Shown piece after piece: positions 55,301-62,452 of a stretch of DNA of 64,000 nucleotides (within the stretch, counting starts at the first letter, position 1; every line of letters begins with the position of its first letter). A program made the translations under genes and the position numbers. Source of the stretch: JACTOJ01 sp032335695 (GTDB taxonomy: Bacteria; Bacillota; Clostridia; Clostridiales; Clostridiaceae); contig NZ_JACTOJ010000003.1 in the NCBI RefSeq assembly GCF_032335695.1, positions 124,001-188,000 of the forward strand, given 5' to 3'. The notes beneath the pieces are model-generated. The model made no database searches and was not told the DNA's origin. It saw only the letters and a list, made by a program, of their open reading frames with translations.

Positions 55301-58167
55301 AAGGAAATGTAACTAGTGAAACCTATGACACTGTAGGAAATAAGATTTCCAGCACTGATGGAAATAGCAATACCACAACTTATGGATACGATGAATACAA
55401 TAGATTAATTTACGTTAGCAATGCCATTGGTGAAACTACAGGGTATAGTTATGATAATAATGGTAATATGCTTACAGAAACAGATGGTAAAGGAAATGTA
55501 ACTACCTATGAATATAATCCGCAGAATAAGCTAATAAGAAGGATTGATAATGGCGGAAGAGCAGGAAATTCTGGAAGTTACACTTATAATTCATCTAAGA
55601 CAGAAAGCTATACTTATTATGGCAACGGAAATATGAAGAGTAAAACCGATAGAAACGGCAATATAGTAAATTATATTTATGATATTCACAATAGACTTAT
55701 ATCAGAGAAAGTTGGAGCAATATCTATAAGCTTCGCTTACGATAATAACGGCAACCAGTTGACTATGACAGATGGTACAGGAACTACGGTAAGAACTTAT
55801 GATGAGTTGAATAGGGTTACCTCGAAAAATGCACCGAGCATAGGAAAAGAAACTTATGTATATGATATAGTCAAAGGAATGGCTAATGGATTTACAGAGG
55901 AGATAGATACTGACCCTAAGGGAAATATAGTAACAAAACTATATGATAGACTTGGAAGAATAAACGAAGTTATATCAGCTGCCAATACTGCTGTATATAG
56001 TTATTATGATAATGGAAATATTCAAAAGCTATTATATTCCAATGGAACTAGTGAGCAGTATACTTATTATAAGAATAATTTATTAAAAACACTTGCTAAT
56101 AAAAAGTCAGATGGTACCTTATTAGAATCTTATAGCTATATGTATGATAAGGCCGGAAATATGCTTTCAAAGTTAGACAACAAAGGCACGACTAGCTATC
56201 AATATGATAAATTGGAAAGACTTATCAAGGTGACAGAACAAAACGGTAATACAGCTTCTTATGGGTATGATGCTTCAGGAAATAGAATATTAGAAACTAA
56301 TGTATACGCCGGAAATACAAAGATAATAAGCTATAGTTACAATGATGAAAATAGATTAACTAGTACTGCCACTACGATTAATGGCGCAGTAACAGAAAAA
56401 ATTAATTATTTTTATGATAACAATGGAAATCAATTATCCTCAAGTACAACAGCTTATTTAAATGGAAAAGCACAGAATACACTAGTGACAACCAATAAAT
56501 ATGATGAGTTAAATGAGTTAGTTGAAACCATTACAGCAGAAGGAATAAATATAGTAAACATATATGACGGTGAAGGAAAAAGAGTAGCAAAGGCATCAAA
56601 TGGAAACATAAAAAGATACTTTTATGATGGAGAAAAAGTAGTATTAGAACTTAATGAGTCTGGAGCAGAAACTGCGCAAAATGTATATGGTACTAATCAG
56701 AACTTTAGATATGCATCAGCAAAATTAGCTTATTATTTATTTAACGGACATGCTGATGTTACAATGTTAATAGATTCCTCGGGGAATAAATTAGCTTCCT
56801 ACTACTATGATGCCTTTGGAAGCTTAACAGATACAACAGAAACAATTGATAATCCATATAGATATGCAGGATATCAATATGATATAGAAACAGGAACCTA
56901 TTATATAATGGCAAGAATGTATGATCCGCGAACAGGAAGATTTATGCAGGAGGATAGCTATAGAGGAGATATAAAAGATCCACTAAGCTTAAATATTTAT
57001 ACCTACTGCAATAATGAGCCTCTAATGCATCAAGATCCTACAGGACATTTTTTAGATGGAGTCTTTAATTGGATATCTAATACGGCAAGTTCTGTGTGGA
57101 ACTCTGTTGAGGCGGGAGCATCGGCTATATCTAGTGCCGCCAGCAGTGTAGCCGGGTTTGTAAAAAACAATGCAGAATATGTTTATAAATCATTTTTAAA
57201 TACTGGAATAGGGAAGGGAATAAGCAGTACAATAAACAGTATAAGAAATGAAGCTAATATGGTAGTAGAATCTATTAAGAAAACGCAGATATATTCTTAT
57301 ATAGTTCCAAGGATATCTAGTTTAATAAGTGAAACTCATGATAAACTAAGCAGTTTAACTCAAAATCTACTATATATAGGGAAAAGCATAAAGAATAATC
57401 CGGGGCAATTTATAAAAGGAATAGTGAATTCTGTAGCCAATAACGCAAGTTTAAACATATTAAATCTAAAAGTAGGAGGAAAAGATCCTAATGAGTATGC
57501 AGAGGAACTAGAATTAAAAGGGGATTATCAAGGAGCCACTTCTTTTGAAACAGGAAAATCTCTAGGAGATATAGTTTCAATGGCATTTGGTGCAGTTACT
57601 ATGGCAAAAGGAATGGGAGAAATTTATGTAGCAGGGCAAGCAGCTGTATTATCAGGTGGATTAGCTATTGCAGGAAGTTTTGAATTAGCTGGTGACGGAA
57701 TTGCAAGCATAGGATATGGAATTGGTGGAATAAAGACCTCTTGGAATAATTATGGGAATGATTTGAGTAAGACCTTTGATTATGCTAGTATGGGGAAAGA
57801 GTCCGAGGGGGTAAGTAATCCTTATGATGATGTTAGAATTATAAATAAAAAGTATGCAGGACAAACATTTGAATTTTCAGGTGACTTAGCTGAAAAGTAT
57901 CCGAATGGTGTTAAATTTACTGAAGATGGATTCCCGGATTTAAAACCTTATGCAAAAGTAAAGGTTGAAGTAGAGGGATTAAAAGGAAATACTACTAGTG
58001 ATTTTACTGCTGCTAATAGGGCTGCAGGATTAAAATCTACACCACAAGGATATACTTGGCATCACGTTGAAGATGGGGTAACAATGGAACTTGTTCCAAC
58101 TGATTTACATCAAGCTGTTCGTCATACTGGAGGAGCATCACTAATTAAAAAAGGTATTGTGCCTTAA
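46387..58167 (+). CDS. Giant secreted Rhs/YD-repeat toxin with WHH nuclease tip
   Basis: 3926 residues, a WapA/Rhs-type polymorphic toxin. In order: signal peptide (1-27); three fibronectin III domains (about 58-341); FN3, PPC, FN3, FN3, PPC, FN3, FN3 (about 387-1060); three beta-helix-like repeats (about 1060-1615); Rhs N-domain with GTDAATGNFSQSY (about 1645); dozens of YD repeats to about 3480, interrupted by a dockerin-like EF-hand (about 2559-2602, DFNKDGIIDIYDF); the Rhs core end RYAGYQYDIETGTYYIMARMYDP (about 3490-3555); a hydrophobic segment (about 3720-3785); and a C-terminal toxin (about 3805-3926) with W3891-H3892-H3893, H3908 and H3913 (LVPTDLHQAVRHTGG), the WHH family of HNH/endonuclease VII nucleases. 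ATG 46387 follows GGGGGAGGG. No sortase or S-layer anchor is seen. It likely attacks neighbouring cells; the next gene is the immunity gene. Confidence 0.93.
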   Translation: MKKIKQCLAVLLICILMVVSLNIEVKANVTKGQSKAVTKKSIKNVKNNYQSAKQIENKINISAQATYDTIKITWDNVKDAESYDIEIDGQVINNGTLTSYVHSGLRPGTKHKYRLRVNTKDQVSQWSGDLEVTTKEKTEEKTKERENNIKSNTIISNNVKNDNKVATDNNVNEKLLPPGIPSKIKGIQTIDTIIITWNSSERAESYELEVDGVIKDNGSKTTFVHSGLSPKTTHNYRVRAKNALGYSNWSEYLSETTLEKPIDIPQNLNATATKNSITVTWDLVKDATGYDIEVDGIIKALGNINSYTHIDLMEGTSHIYRIRARKNDEISSWSAIAIKTTLKDSNNKFGTNDSNINNKTNVINEDVKSKTNINGDSTLKANADTSAPSAPTNLTEASKTGYSISLSWIASTDDVGVEQYDIYCNGKNIGSSTATTYICNGLTPSTWYTFSVKAKDKAGNISLDSNSITITTYNDDYGDSFDTAVPVQIGTEKPANIDYIGDYDYFIFTAPMNGSYTIESTGNTDTYGYLYDDSHNIIQSNDDYNGGNFGISQNLVAGKKYYVAVRAYGSGTGKYNLLVTVQENQPPTVPTNLQVLSKAVSSVTINWTASTDNIAVLNYDIYRNGTEIGEVGANNTSYTDTSLNPNTTYNYFVKAKDQAGNLSDASTQLNVTTDIDKTPPSAPTNLSVKEKTSYTINLIWDAAKDDGVIDRYQVYCNGKIMGNSATTEYKCEELRPNTSYSFTVKAIDKGGNISSESTSIAVTTYDDDYGNNFNDAAQIQIGKEQAGKIDYSGDYDYFYFTASIDGKYTIKSTGNLDTYGYLYDENGNLLGSNDDGDGNNFQVIKGLVGNRKYYVAVKAYGSQTGQYGLDVVEEENQPPTAPTNLNSTNQTVKSITLTWTASTDDIGLAAYEIYRNNTKIGEVDSNSTTYTDTGLDPNAQYGYEVKAKDSLGVLSEASNIIEVKTSVDNTPPTAPQNIKTLSVSDRGITIGWDSSTDDSRVAGYEIYCNGAKIGTTTATSFTYSDNIQYFVNYVFSVKAVDAAGNESNYSSSINTSVWEAKLTKDRVVNGDVTMDSANNIDLNGYTLCINGNLNQSNGTLNLDKGRIIIKGNYTLRDYAELDMVNSQDYVYIQGDFNESSCRGEYSHLTNGVLEIQGDFTNDGYNFCASDNNVVIFSGSNTSKISINTGGYSKINILKINKSAGVIFNTPIKVIQVEGIENIKNTEKITLLGANLLLKEDAVLPLSMELDDGSLNLNGHSLVLNGVIYINAKIDLQGGQLKILTDLDQEGTSINIDNGKLYVYEDYQINKLSELYMTDSEDYVFVGGNFLTNGYGHSDLSSGIFEIQGDFNVNDTSSFSTSGIHETIFTGDNTSKIYFKDATSCYFNILKIEKSAGALFNSTIKVNKFDDFEYIKNTDKITFWNSTIYLTKDTILGCSVDFNDTTDAYGVSKLSLNGHTLIIKGSMYLENSDVDLQGGILKIDGDLNQLKGFLIFGEGYIKINKGSLIVSGNYDLEDYTCVYMDNDEDYVYVGGNFTTKSSTGDYQNGILEVAGDFTELNPSNTQNSNNFQASGNNIVILGGIGVSKVRFESTSSYFNVLVIKAPYESGYAFSRTPLWNTLIEGYKDNINFGTDEFNNSSVGSDGTDAATGNFSQSYTDLSEVSLGYGINFIRTYNSKDRDTNGAFGIGWTFSFESYIKDFQGSSNIKVAKLPNGSSEIFNLNSDGSYTANNSRDSLQKFSSGYILSTKDQYYYGFNLNGYLCWIKDRNNNIISINVDSNGKVKSVVDAVGRTFTIEYNSKGLIQSISGLGKNIRYEYENNKLVTVYDAMNHLIKYTYDSNGYLSEIRDNDNNLIEAISYITTGESKNNVYQTTDSYGNLKTYNYDTSHLKTTITDSKGRSTIIAYDSSYNVISFTDEEGKISYTSYYLDKNGLNKYGDEKATIDRNGNITQYEIDSKGNITKIINPDGSYKLKYYDDKNNLIEEVDETGKCTFYIYDTNGINLIKKVQPLNGTDQYTENSDQSKFAVTVYVYYSDSEGAQLGYKAKGLLKCTYDPEGNIISYTYDVYGNIKTITDGEGHTTNNVYNDMGLKTSSVSPEGYVITYEYDSNGSLTKTVFNGGQTTRTVYDSEGRKIEEVTANLYDPSQEDASNGNYKADAGNRYTYYASGKIKTSEDTNNNITTYAYDIYGNLITETKPNGGIYTYAYDSMNRVISIYFSENSSKSPVLLETYSYSILSNKNIEKTVTVYLNDTDKAVTNYIYDYANRIIEQDNADGTKVIFTYNANGTKASTTDANGSTIYYRYDGLNRLTEQWTPLETYDGKILYSYYKVVYDKDGRKIQEITGKDKVLLYAVPQNVITKSYEYYGDNNIKAVVDSSGRKTEYSYDKDGYLIEEIDYIDANTKNITDYTNNYLGKPITKTTYVLSQDIYGSSSTSNIKLITTYSYDKDGNLISVVTPDSVKTIYSYDNMGRQISVSQSGLDEFGKAVTINNSATYDWEGKKLTSTDGNGNITIYIYDARGFLINQIDAKGNSTEFYYDNAGRKIQEISAKNEEDYKQLLNNFQNYYNKKSSDSGYNANYDFNKDGIIDIYDFVILSKQGPDNIQYTYDNMNRLKTIIQVYRDINTLKVINMVSQAYKYDNNGNIIKELYALGYEAGSGVSTDDKINSGYGVVKTYNLVNQIISILDADTADRKLSYTTKYVYDGALRKISEINANGVIINYHYNDAGNILSTTIQKSSASPEITMERNTYDLLGDIIANIDANGNVTKYEYNAFGKIRKIIYSSDATIDTYTVNYEYDVMGREVFTQDSLGKTQITTYDNQGRELKYSEQNSNGANAIITSIAYDKNGNKRFVVDGNNVTTENTYDELNRIKTKSITITDINGTKTIEITTYGYDAVGNNTIVTDWRGNITTYVYDSLSRLVEKLDAYNKIIEKLEYNDDGTQSKSYDALNNIIQFFYDKNKRLIKTIDAEGNVTSETYDTVGNKISSTDGNSNTTTYGYDEYNRLIYVSNAIGETTGYSYDNNGNMLTETDGKGNVTTYEYNPQNKLIRRIDNGGRAGNSGSYTYNSSKTESYTYYGNGNMKSKTDRNGNIVNYIYDIHNRLISEKVGAISISFAYDNNGNQLTMTDGTGTTVRTYDELNRVTSKNAPSIGKETYVYDIVKGMANGFTEEIDTDPKGNIVTKLYDRLGRINEVISAANTAVYSYYDNGNIQKLLYSNGTSEQYTYYKNNLLKTLANKKSDGTLLESYSYMYDKAGNMLSKLDNKGTTSYQYDKLERLIKVTEQNGNTASYGYDASGNRILETNVYAGNTKIISYSYNDENRLTSTATTINGAVTEKINYFYDNNGNQLSSSTTAYLNGKAQNTLVTTNKYDELNELVETITAEGINIVNIYDGEGKRVAKASNGNIKRYFYDGEKVVLELNESGAETAQNVYGTNQNFRYASAKLAYYLFNGHADVTMLIDSSGNKLASYYYDAFGSLTDTTETIDNPYRYAGYQYDIETGTYYIMARMYDPRTGRFMQEDSYRGDIKDPLSLNIYTYCNNEPLMHQDPTGHFLDGVFNWISNTASSVWNSVEAGASAISSAASSVAGFVKNNAEYVYKSFLNTGIGKGISSTINSIRNEANMVVESIKKTQIYSYIVPRISSLISETHDKLSSLTQNLLYIGKSIKNNPGQFIKGIVNSVANNASLNILNLKVGGKDPNEYAEELELKGDYQGATSFETGKSLGDIVSMAFGAVTMAKGMGEIYVAGQAAVLSGGLAIAGSFELAGDGIASIGYGIGGIKTSWNNYGNDLSKTFDYASMGKESEGVSNPYDDVRIINKKYAGQTFEFSGDLAEKYPNGVKFTEDGFPDLKPYAKVKVEVEGLKGNTTSDFTAANRAAGLKSTPQGYTWHHVEDGVTMELVPTDLHQAVRHTGGASLIKKGIVP

Positions 58168-58195
58168 ATAGAAAATAAGAAAAGGAAGGGATATT

Positions 58196-58744
58196 ATGAT
58201 TAAAATAAATTCTAGTAAAATATTGTTGAATACGGATTATTTGAATTCAATGGAAAAAAACTATGGTTTTAGTTTCCCAGCAGAATATGAGGATTTTCTT
58301 AAAAAGTATAATGGAGGAAGACCCGAAAATAATATTGTAAAATTAAATAATGAGGAAATTGAATCATTGTGTGTTAATTATTTCTTTGGTGTTGGTATTA
58401 ATTCTGTTGATGATATATTTTCATCTATTAATACATTTAATGGAAGAATACCAAAGGGGTGTGTACCTATAGCTCGTGTTGAAGGTGGAGACATTATATG
58501 TATAAATATAAATAAAGACATGTATGGACATATTTATTATTGGGACCATGAAAAAGAGATTCAATTTGAATTTAATGAGATAGCTATTACCGATTTAATT
58601 CATTTGGCAGAGTCATTTAATAAGTTTATTAATATTATTGAACCTTATAATGTAAAAGATGAAGATTTAAGTGGTTACAAGGTTAAATCGGTTTGGATAG
58701 ACCATGATTTTTTAAAGGAATTAGAGAATAATCAGGATAATTAA
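58196..58744 (+). CDS. SUKH (SMI1/KNR4) family immunity protein
   Basis: 182-residue cytoplasmic protein of the SMI1/KNR4 (SUKH) superfamily, the commonest immunity fold next to Rhs/CDI nuclease toxins. The typical start is MEKNYGFSFPAEYEDFLKKYNGGRPE (about 18-43). It also has GCVPIARVEGGDIICININ and YYWDHEKE. It begins 28 bases after the toxin stop with GGAAGGG as ribosome binding site, so it is co-transcribed. It should neutralise the WHH nuclease; specificity is inferred from position. Confidence 0.9.
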   Translation: MIKINSSKILLNTDYLNSMEKNYGFSFPAEYEDFLKKYNGGRPENNIVKLNNEEIESLCVNYFFGVGINSVDDIFSSINTFNGRIPKGCVPIARVEGGDIICININKDMYGHIYYWDHEKEIQFEFNEIAITDLIHLAESFNKFINIIEPYNVKDEDLSGYKVKSVWIDHDFLKELENNQDN

Positions 58745-59395
58745 AACCAACTAAAAGCATAATTATATGTAAACTAGCTACAAAATAAGTAAGGGATTAT
58801 TCAACGGTAAGTAAGGTCTTTGATTACTTTAATCTCTAATAAAAAAATATTTTGGATTTTACTCCATAATAATAATTCTGCGGTAAGCTTATTCACTACT
58901 AAGTGGAAAACACTCTCTAAAAACTGCAAACAGCCATCAAAAGGAGGTTCAAATGTCTGTTGCTATGGAAACATATGACATTCAACCAAAACTCCTTTTG
59001 TTGTCTGATTCAAGCTAATAGTAAAGCTCCAATGGATGCTAAAACGGTGTCTGTTGGAGTTTTCTTTCGAAGGTCTAACCTGGATACAGTAGGACAGAGT
59101 TTGGGCATACTTTGGACACAGGAAAGCTAGTAAAATCAATAACTTGGGCGGATAGGCCTAAGTTTTGAAAGTAAATAAGCTATAGAAAAAATACTCGATA
59201 ATAAAAATAAAGTTGGTTGAGACTACGCTCTTGCGACCAAACATAGTTGTACTAATGGTTTACTATGCCCTAGATGTGACAGATCTGCTACCTAGCAATA
59301 CCTCAGAATATAAAAAACAAAGACTAACATTGGAATATGATTTCCTTTGTTAGTCTTTTCTTTTGCCTAAAAATAATAATGGAAGGATAAAAAGT
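58745..59395. other. 651-base gap with decayed mobile-element DNA
   Basis: No gene of normal size. It holds an inverted repeat CAAAAGGAG (58938-58946) with CTCCTTTTG (58992-59000). Between its arms a ribosome binding site AAAGGAGG leads into a 21-codon frame (58953-59018, MSVAMETYDIQPKLLLLSDSS) that I do not recognise. A terminator-like hairpin sits at 59319-59358. Base use differs from the neighbouring genes (more GC, poor codon pattern), fitting insertion-element debris. Confidence 0.5.
59319..59358 (+). terminator. Terminator-like hairpin before the recombinase remnant
   Basis: AAAGACTAACA (59319-59329) pairs with TGTTAGTCTTT (59348-59358), with an inner GGAA/TTCC pair, followed by TCTTTTG. 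Confidence 0.75.
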
Positions 59396-60188
59396 ATGAA
59401 AATGTTAGTAGAGAAATTGAAAATTAATCTAATGGAAGATGGAAAAAGCAGTAATACAATACAAAGATATGTTTGAGATATTTCAAACTTTCTCAAGTAT
59501 CTTGGAATAATTGGAGTGGAATTTGATGGAACACTAAAACGGTTCTACATAACCAGCTATAAAAACTATCTTGTTGATAACAGCTATGAGTCTGCTACCA
59601 TTAATAAAAAAGTCAATAGTATTGGAGCTTTCAATAATTTCCTAATAGAAAAAGGCTACATGGCAGATAATGTGGTTGACTTAAAGAAAGACAAAATAAA
59701 AATAGCTTTTGGTTCAGGGGAACAAGTAGAGGTATATTCAGATAATCAACTAGAAAGAATTCAGTTCTACATTCAAAACCATAAGAAAGTAAGCCTAAGA
59801 GATAAGATGATAATTCAGCTTTTGATGTTTACAGGGGTAAGGGTAAGTGAGCTTTGTGATATCAAGTTAAAGAATATTGATTTTCTGCTAAGCCAGATAA
59901 AAATAGTTGGTAAAGGGGGGAATGTGAGAGCAGTTCCAGTAAAGTTTGAAGTGATGGACACTATTCCAAGAATACATTTCTGAAAGGAATAATAATTCAT
60001 TCAAAGATTCTGAGTACCTAATCTTAGTACAAAGAGGAGCGATTCAAAGGGATGCTGTAAATACACTACTTGAGAAACATATAGTGAATGGAAATTTTGC
60101 AATGAAACTAAAGCCACATACCTTTAGACATACCTTCTGTACAAGACTTATAATTAAAGGTATTCCAATAAATACCGTTTGGAAATAG
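59396..60188 (+). pseudogene. Tyrosine recombinase pseudogene
   Basis: Phage-integrase-type tyrosine recombinase with three lesions. It starts MKMLVEKLKINLMEDGKSSN at 59396. An in-frame TGA at 59474-59476 breaks TIQRYV-stop-DISNFLKYLG. The catalytic domain begins normally (MIIQLLMFTGVRVSELCDIKLKNID with the first Arg). An extra C at about 59966 then shifts the frame; the +1 frame continues SERNNNSFKDSEYLILVQRG through PHTFRHTFCTRL (His-x-x-Arg box). It stops at 60188 before the catalytic Tyr, where IS110-type sequence begins. It cannot be functional. Confidence 0.88.
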
Positions 60189-60245
60189 TCTGAATGATTC
60201 AAACTGAGGTTGCCTGCGTTCCTGCAACGACAAATCGAGGAGTGA

Positions 60246-60776
60246 ATGAAAATGCACTATAAGCAAAAATCATGTCTACGTTAGTCTTGACCTACATAAA
60301 GATACACATACCGCTGTAATAATTGATTGTTGGAATGAAAAACTAGATACTATTGTAATTGAAAATAAGCCTTCTGATTTTACAAAGCTACTAAACAAAG
60401 TAAAAAAGTTAACAGGAGGTTTAGAACCAGTATTTGGACTAGAAGATGTACATGGCTATGGCAGGTCATTAGCTATATTTCTGCTAGAAAAAGACAGGTA
60501 GTAAAGGAAGTCAATTCAGCCCTTTCCTACTCAGAGAGAATGAGCTATCCAACCACTAAAAAGAGTGACGATTGGGATGCCTATTGTATTGCCGCTGTGC
60601 TTCTAAGAATACTTGATAAACTACCAGATGCTAATCCGCAGGATTTGTACTGGACTATAAGAATGATGGCAAATAGAGGGAATGCAATTGTAAAAGCTTT
60701 AACTACTTTAACCAATCAACTACATGGTCAGCTATGCTATCACTATCCAAGCTATAAGAAATTCTTCAATCAATAA
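60246..60776 (+). pseudogene. Decayed IS110-family transposase, N-terminal half
   Basis: Remnant of a DEDD transposase of the IS110 family. Pieces in different frames read HVYVSLDLHKDTHTAVIIDC (about 60271-60330), EDVHGYGRSLAIFLLEK (to 60495) and, after a frameshift, VNSALSYSERMSYPTTKKSDDWDAYCIAAVL. The region ends at 60776 (YPSYKKFFNQ-stop), so the C-terminal half with the serine motif is missing. At least two frameshifts are visible. It sits inside recombinase sequence: the first recombinase is cut off at 60188 and recombinase-like DNA resumes at about 60771. Confidence 0.8.
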
Positions 60777-61007
60777 GAAGGTCAACAGTATTCATTCAAC
60801 AGGTACTTGGTGGACGATGGCTATTCAAAAGATATTGTTGCAGATATTGCAAAGGATAGAGTAAAGCTAGCTTACGGTTCTGAAATACAGGTATAGGTAC
60901 CTTACGGATAAGCAGGTAGAACGAATCTTATTCTACATCCAAAATGATGAGAAGTTCTATGTTGATATCCAAACCAGAAGATCTAATTATCTGAGAACAA
61001 AGAATTA
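60771..61007 (+). pseudogene. Second tyrosine recombinase fragment
   Basis: Reads KKVNSIHS then NRYLVDDGYSKDIVADIAKD (about 60798-60857), RVKLAYGSEIQV, and after a frameshift near 60895 YLTDKQVERILFYIQNDEKFYVDI. It aligns with the middle of the first recombinase (KKVNSIGAFNNFLIEKGYMA ... NQLERIQFYIQNHKK) but differs by many substitutions, so it is a paralogue, not a duplication. Both ends are missing. Confidence 0.75.
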
Positions 61008-61014
61008 ATGAATA

Positions 61015-61054
61015 TTTTAAATCAGTGTAAAAATCAACACTGATTTAAAACAGA
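61015..61054. repeat. Dispersed 26-base repeat, copy 3, as a perfect palindrome
   Basis: TTTTAAATCAGTGT (61015-61028) pairs perfectly with ACACTGATTTAAAA (61037-61050), loop AAAAATCA. The right part (61029-61054) is the 26-base unit also at 15146 and 18343. It marks the edge of the mobile-element graveyard. Confidence 0.7.
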
Positions 61055-61178
61055 ACCTAAAGCAAAAATCAAAATTCTTAGGCCAAATATTAACATGTAC
61101 ATTTTTACATAATCATGTATAATTTAATGAGTATAAACAAGCTGTATATAAAGTTGTGTTTTGAAAGGAGACCATTTT

Positions 61179-61499
61179 ATGACACCCTATTTAATTACAT
61201 ATTTTTTAAGTGATACTTGTGGTTGTGGCCATGACCATACTGATGAACATGAACACCATCATGACCATGAACATGTTGAGTCCAGCGAAGATAATATAGT
61301 CGCAAAGATAAAATCCGTAGGTGCTTGGGCACACTTTATGCCTGAGGCATATCTAGTTAAGAGCACTTTGTCTGCTGTGGAAATATTAGAAGAGCTAAAA
61401 GCAGTGGCTAATCCAGGAGATATATTATTTGTAACAAAAACAGATGCAGAATCCTGTGCTTGCCCAAATGAAGCGGTTATAAACTGGCTTGCAAAATAA
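61179..61499 (+). CDS. Small Cas2/SinR-like protein with His-rich insert
   Basis: 106 residues. The ends read TPYLITYFLS ... IVAKIKSVGAWAHFMPEAYLVKSTLSAVEILEEL ... DILFVTKTD, which resembles small stand-alone proteins annotated SinR family with a Cas2-like ferredoxin fold. Between the first strand and helix lies CGCGHDHTDEHEHHHDHEH (about 14-32), a probable metal-binding loop; CACP occurs near the C-terminus. There are no cas genes or repeats nearby. AAAGGAG supports ATG 61179. The function is unknown and the family call is tentative. Confidence 0.75.
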   Translation: MTPYLITYFLSDTCGCGHDHTDEHEHHHDHEHVESSEDNIVAKIKSVGAWAHFMPEAYLVKSTLSAVEILEELKAVANPGDILFVTKTDAESCACPNEAVINWLAK

Positions 61500-61500
61500 A

Positions 61501-62400
61501 ATGAAAAGCAATTTTAAATTTTTACCACATATGACGATGATTTTGTCCTCAGCTATTTTTGGATTGAGTTTTTTGTTTACTAAGAGAGCATTAACTGTGG
61601 CAGCGCCGCTGCAGATAGTTTCTTTTAGATTTTTATTAGCATTTATTGTGATGTCAATATTGGTTTTGCTTAGAATAATAAAGGTGGATTATAAAAATAA
61701 ACCTATAAAATGGCTAGTGATTTTATCACTTTTTGAGCCTGTGATATATTTTATTTTTGAAACCTATGGGCTTAAATTTGCTTCTTCCTCTATTGGAGGG
61801 CTCATGATTTCTCTTATTCCTATAGCAGTTACTATCCTAGGAATATATTTTTTAAATGAGGTACCCTCACTTAAAAGAAGCATTTTTATAGGAATATCAG
61901 TTTTGGGAGTAATTATAATTGCCCTGTTTGGAAGCTCTGATGGGGGAAATGGAACCTCTCTTTGGGGAATACTTTTACTTATTGGTGCAGTAGTATCAGC
62001 GGGATTTTTTACAATCACCTCTAGAAAGATATCTAAAGCCTTTACTCCATTAGAAATAACTTACTTTATGATGTTTTTAGGAACCCTATGCTTTAATATA
62101 ATGAATTTAATACAGATGGGCACTGAAGGGAATTTGAAGGATTATTTCAAGCCCTTGGCAAGTGCCACCTTTATAGAATCCATGGTTTATCTGGCCATAT
62201 TATCTTCTATAATTGCTTATTTCTTAGTTAATTTCAGCTTGTCAAAGCTGGAAGCCTCCATAGCTTCTGTATTTTCAAATATATCCACCATCGTTTCTAT
62301 AATAGCAGGGGTGGTGCTTCTTGGAGAGAGCTTTCATTATTATCATTTAATAGGTTCTGCTCTCATACTCATAGGAGTTTGGGGTACCAATTCTAATAAA
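61501..62400 (+). CDS. EamA/DMT family transporter
   Basis: About 300 residues with ten predicted membrane helices in two EamA repeats (for example SAIFGLSFLFTKRALTVAAPLQIVSFRFLLAF at 14-45; ASVFSNISTIVSIIAGVVLLGE near 255-276). Members export metabolites or amino acids; the substrate is unknown. ATG 61501 is one base after the previous stop with no separate ribosome binding site, so translation is probably coupled. The stop codon TAG is at 62401-62403. Confidence 0.9.
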
Positions 62401-62403
62401 TAG

Positions 62404-62444
62404 AAAAGAGCTGATTACTTTACAGTTGAGTAATCAGCCCTTTT
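62404..62444. terminator. Bidirectional terminator between convergent genes
   Basis: AAAAG-a-GCTGATTACT (62404-62419) pairs with AGTAATCAGC-c-CTTTT (62429-62444), one mismatch. Confidence 0.88.
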
Positions 62445-62452
62445 AATAGGCT

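Noticed and set aside
59474..59476. TGA in the recombinase as a selenocysteine codon
   Set aside because: The same gene has a frameshift and a truncation, and no selenoprotein context is seen; a plain nonsense mutation is simpler.
61179..61499. Cas2 of a CRISPR locus
   Set aside because: No repeat array or other cas gene is present, and the protein has a His-rich insert foreign to Cas2.
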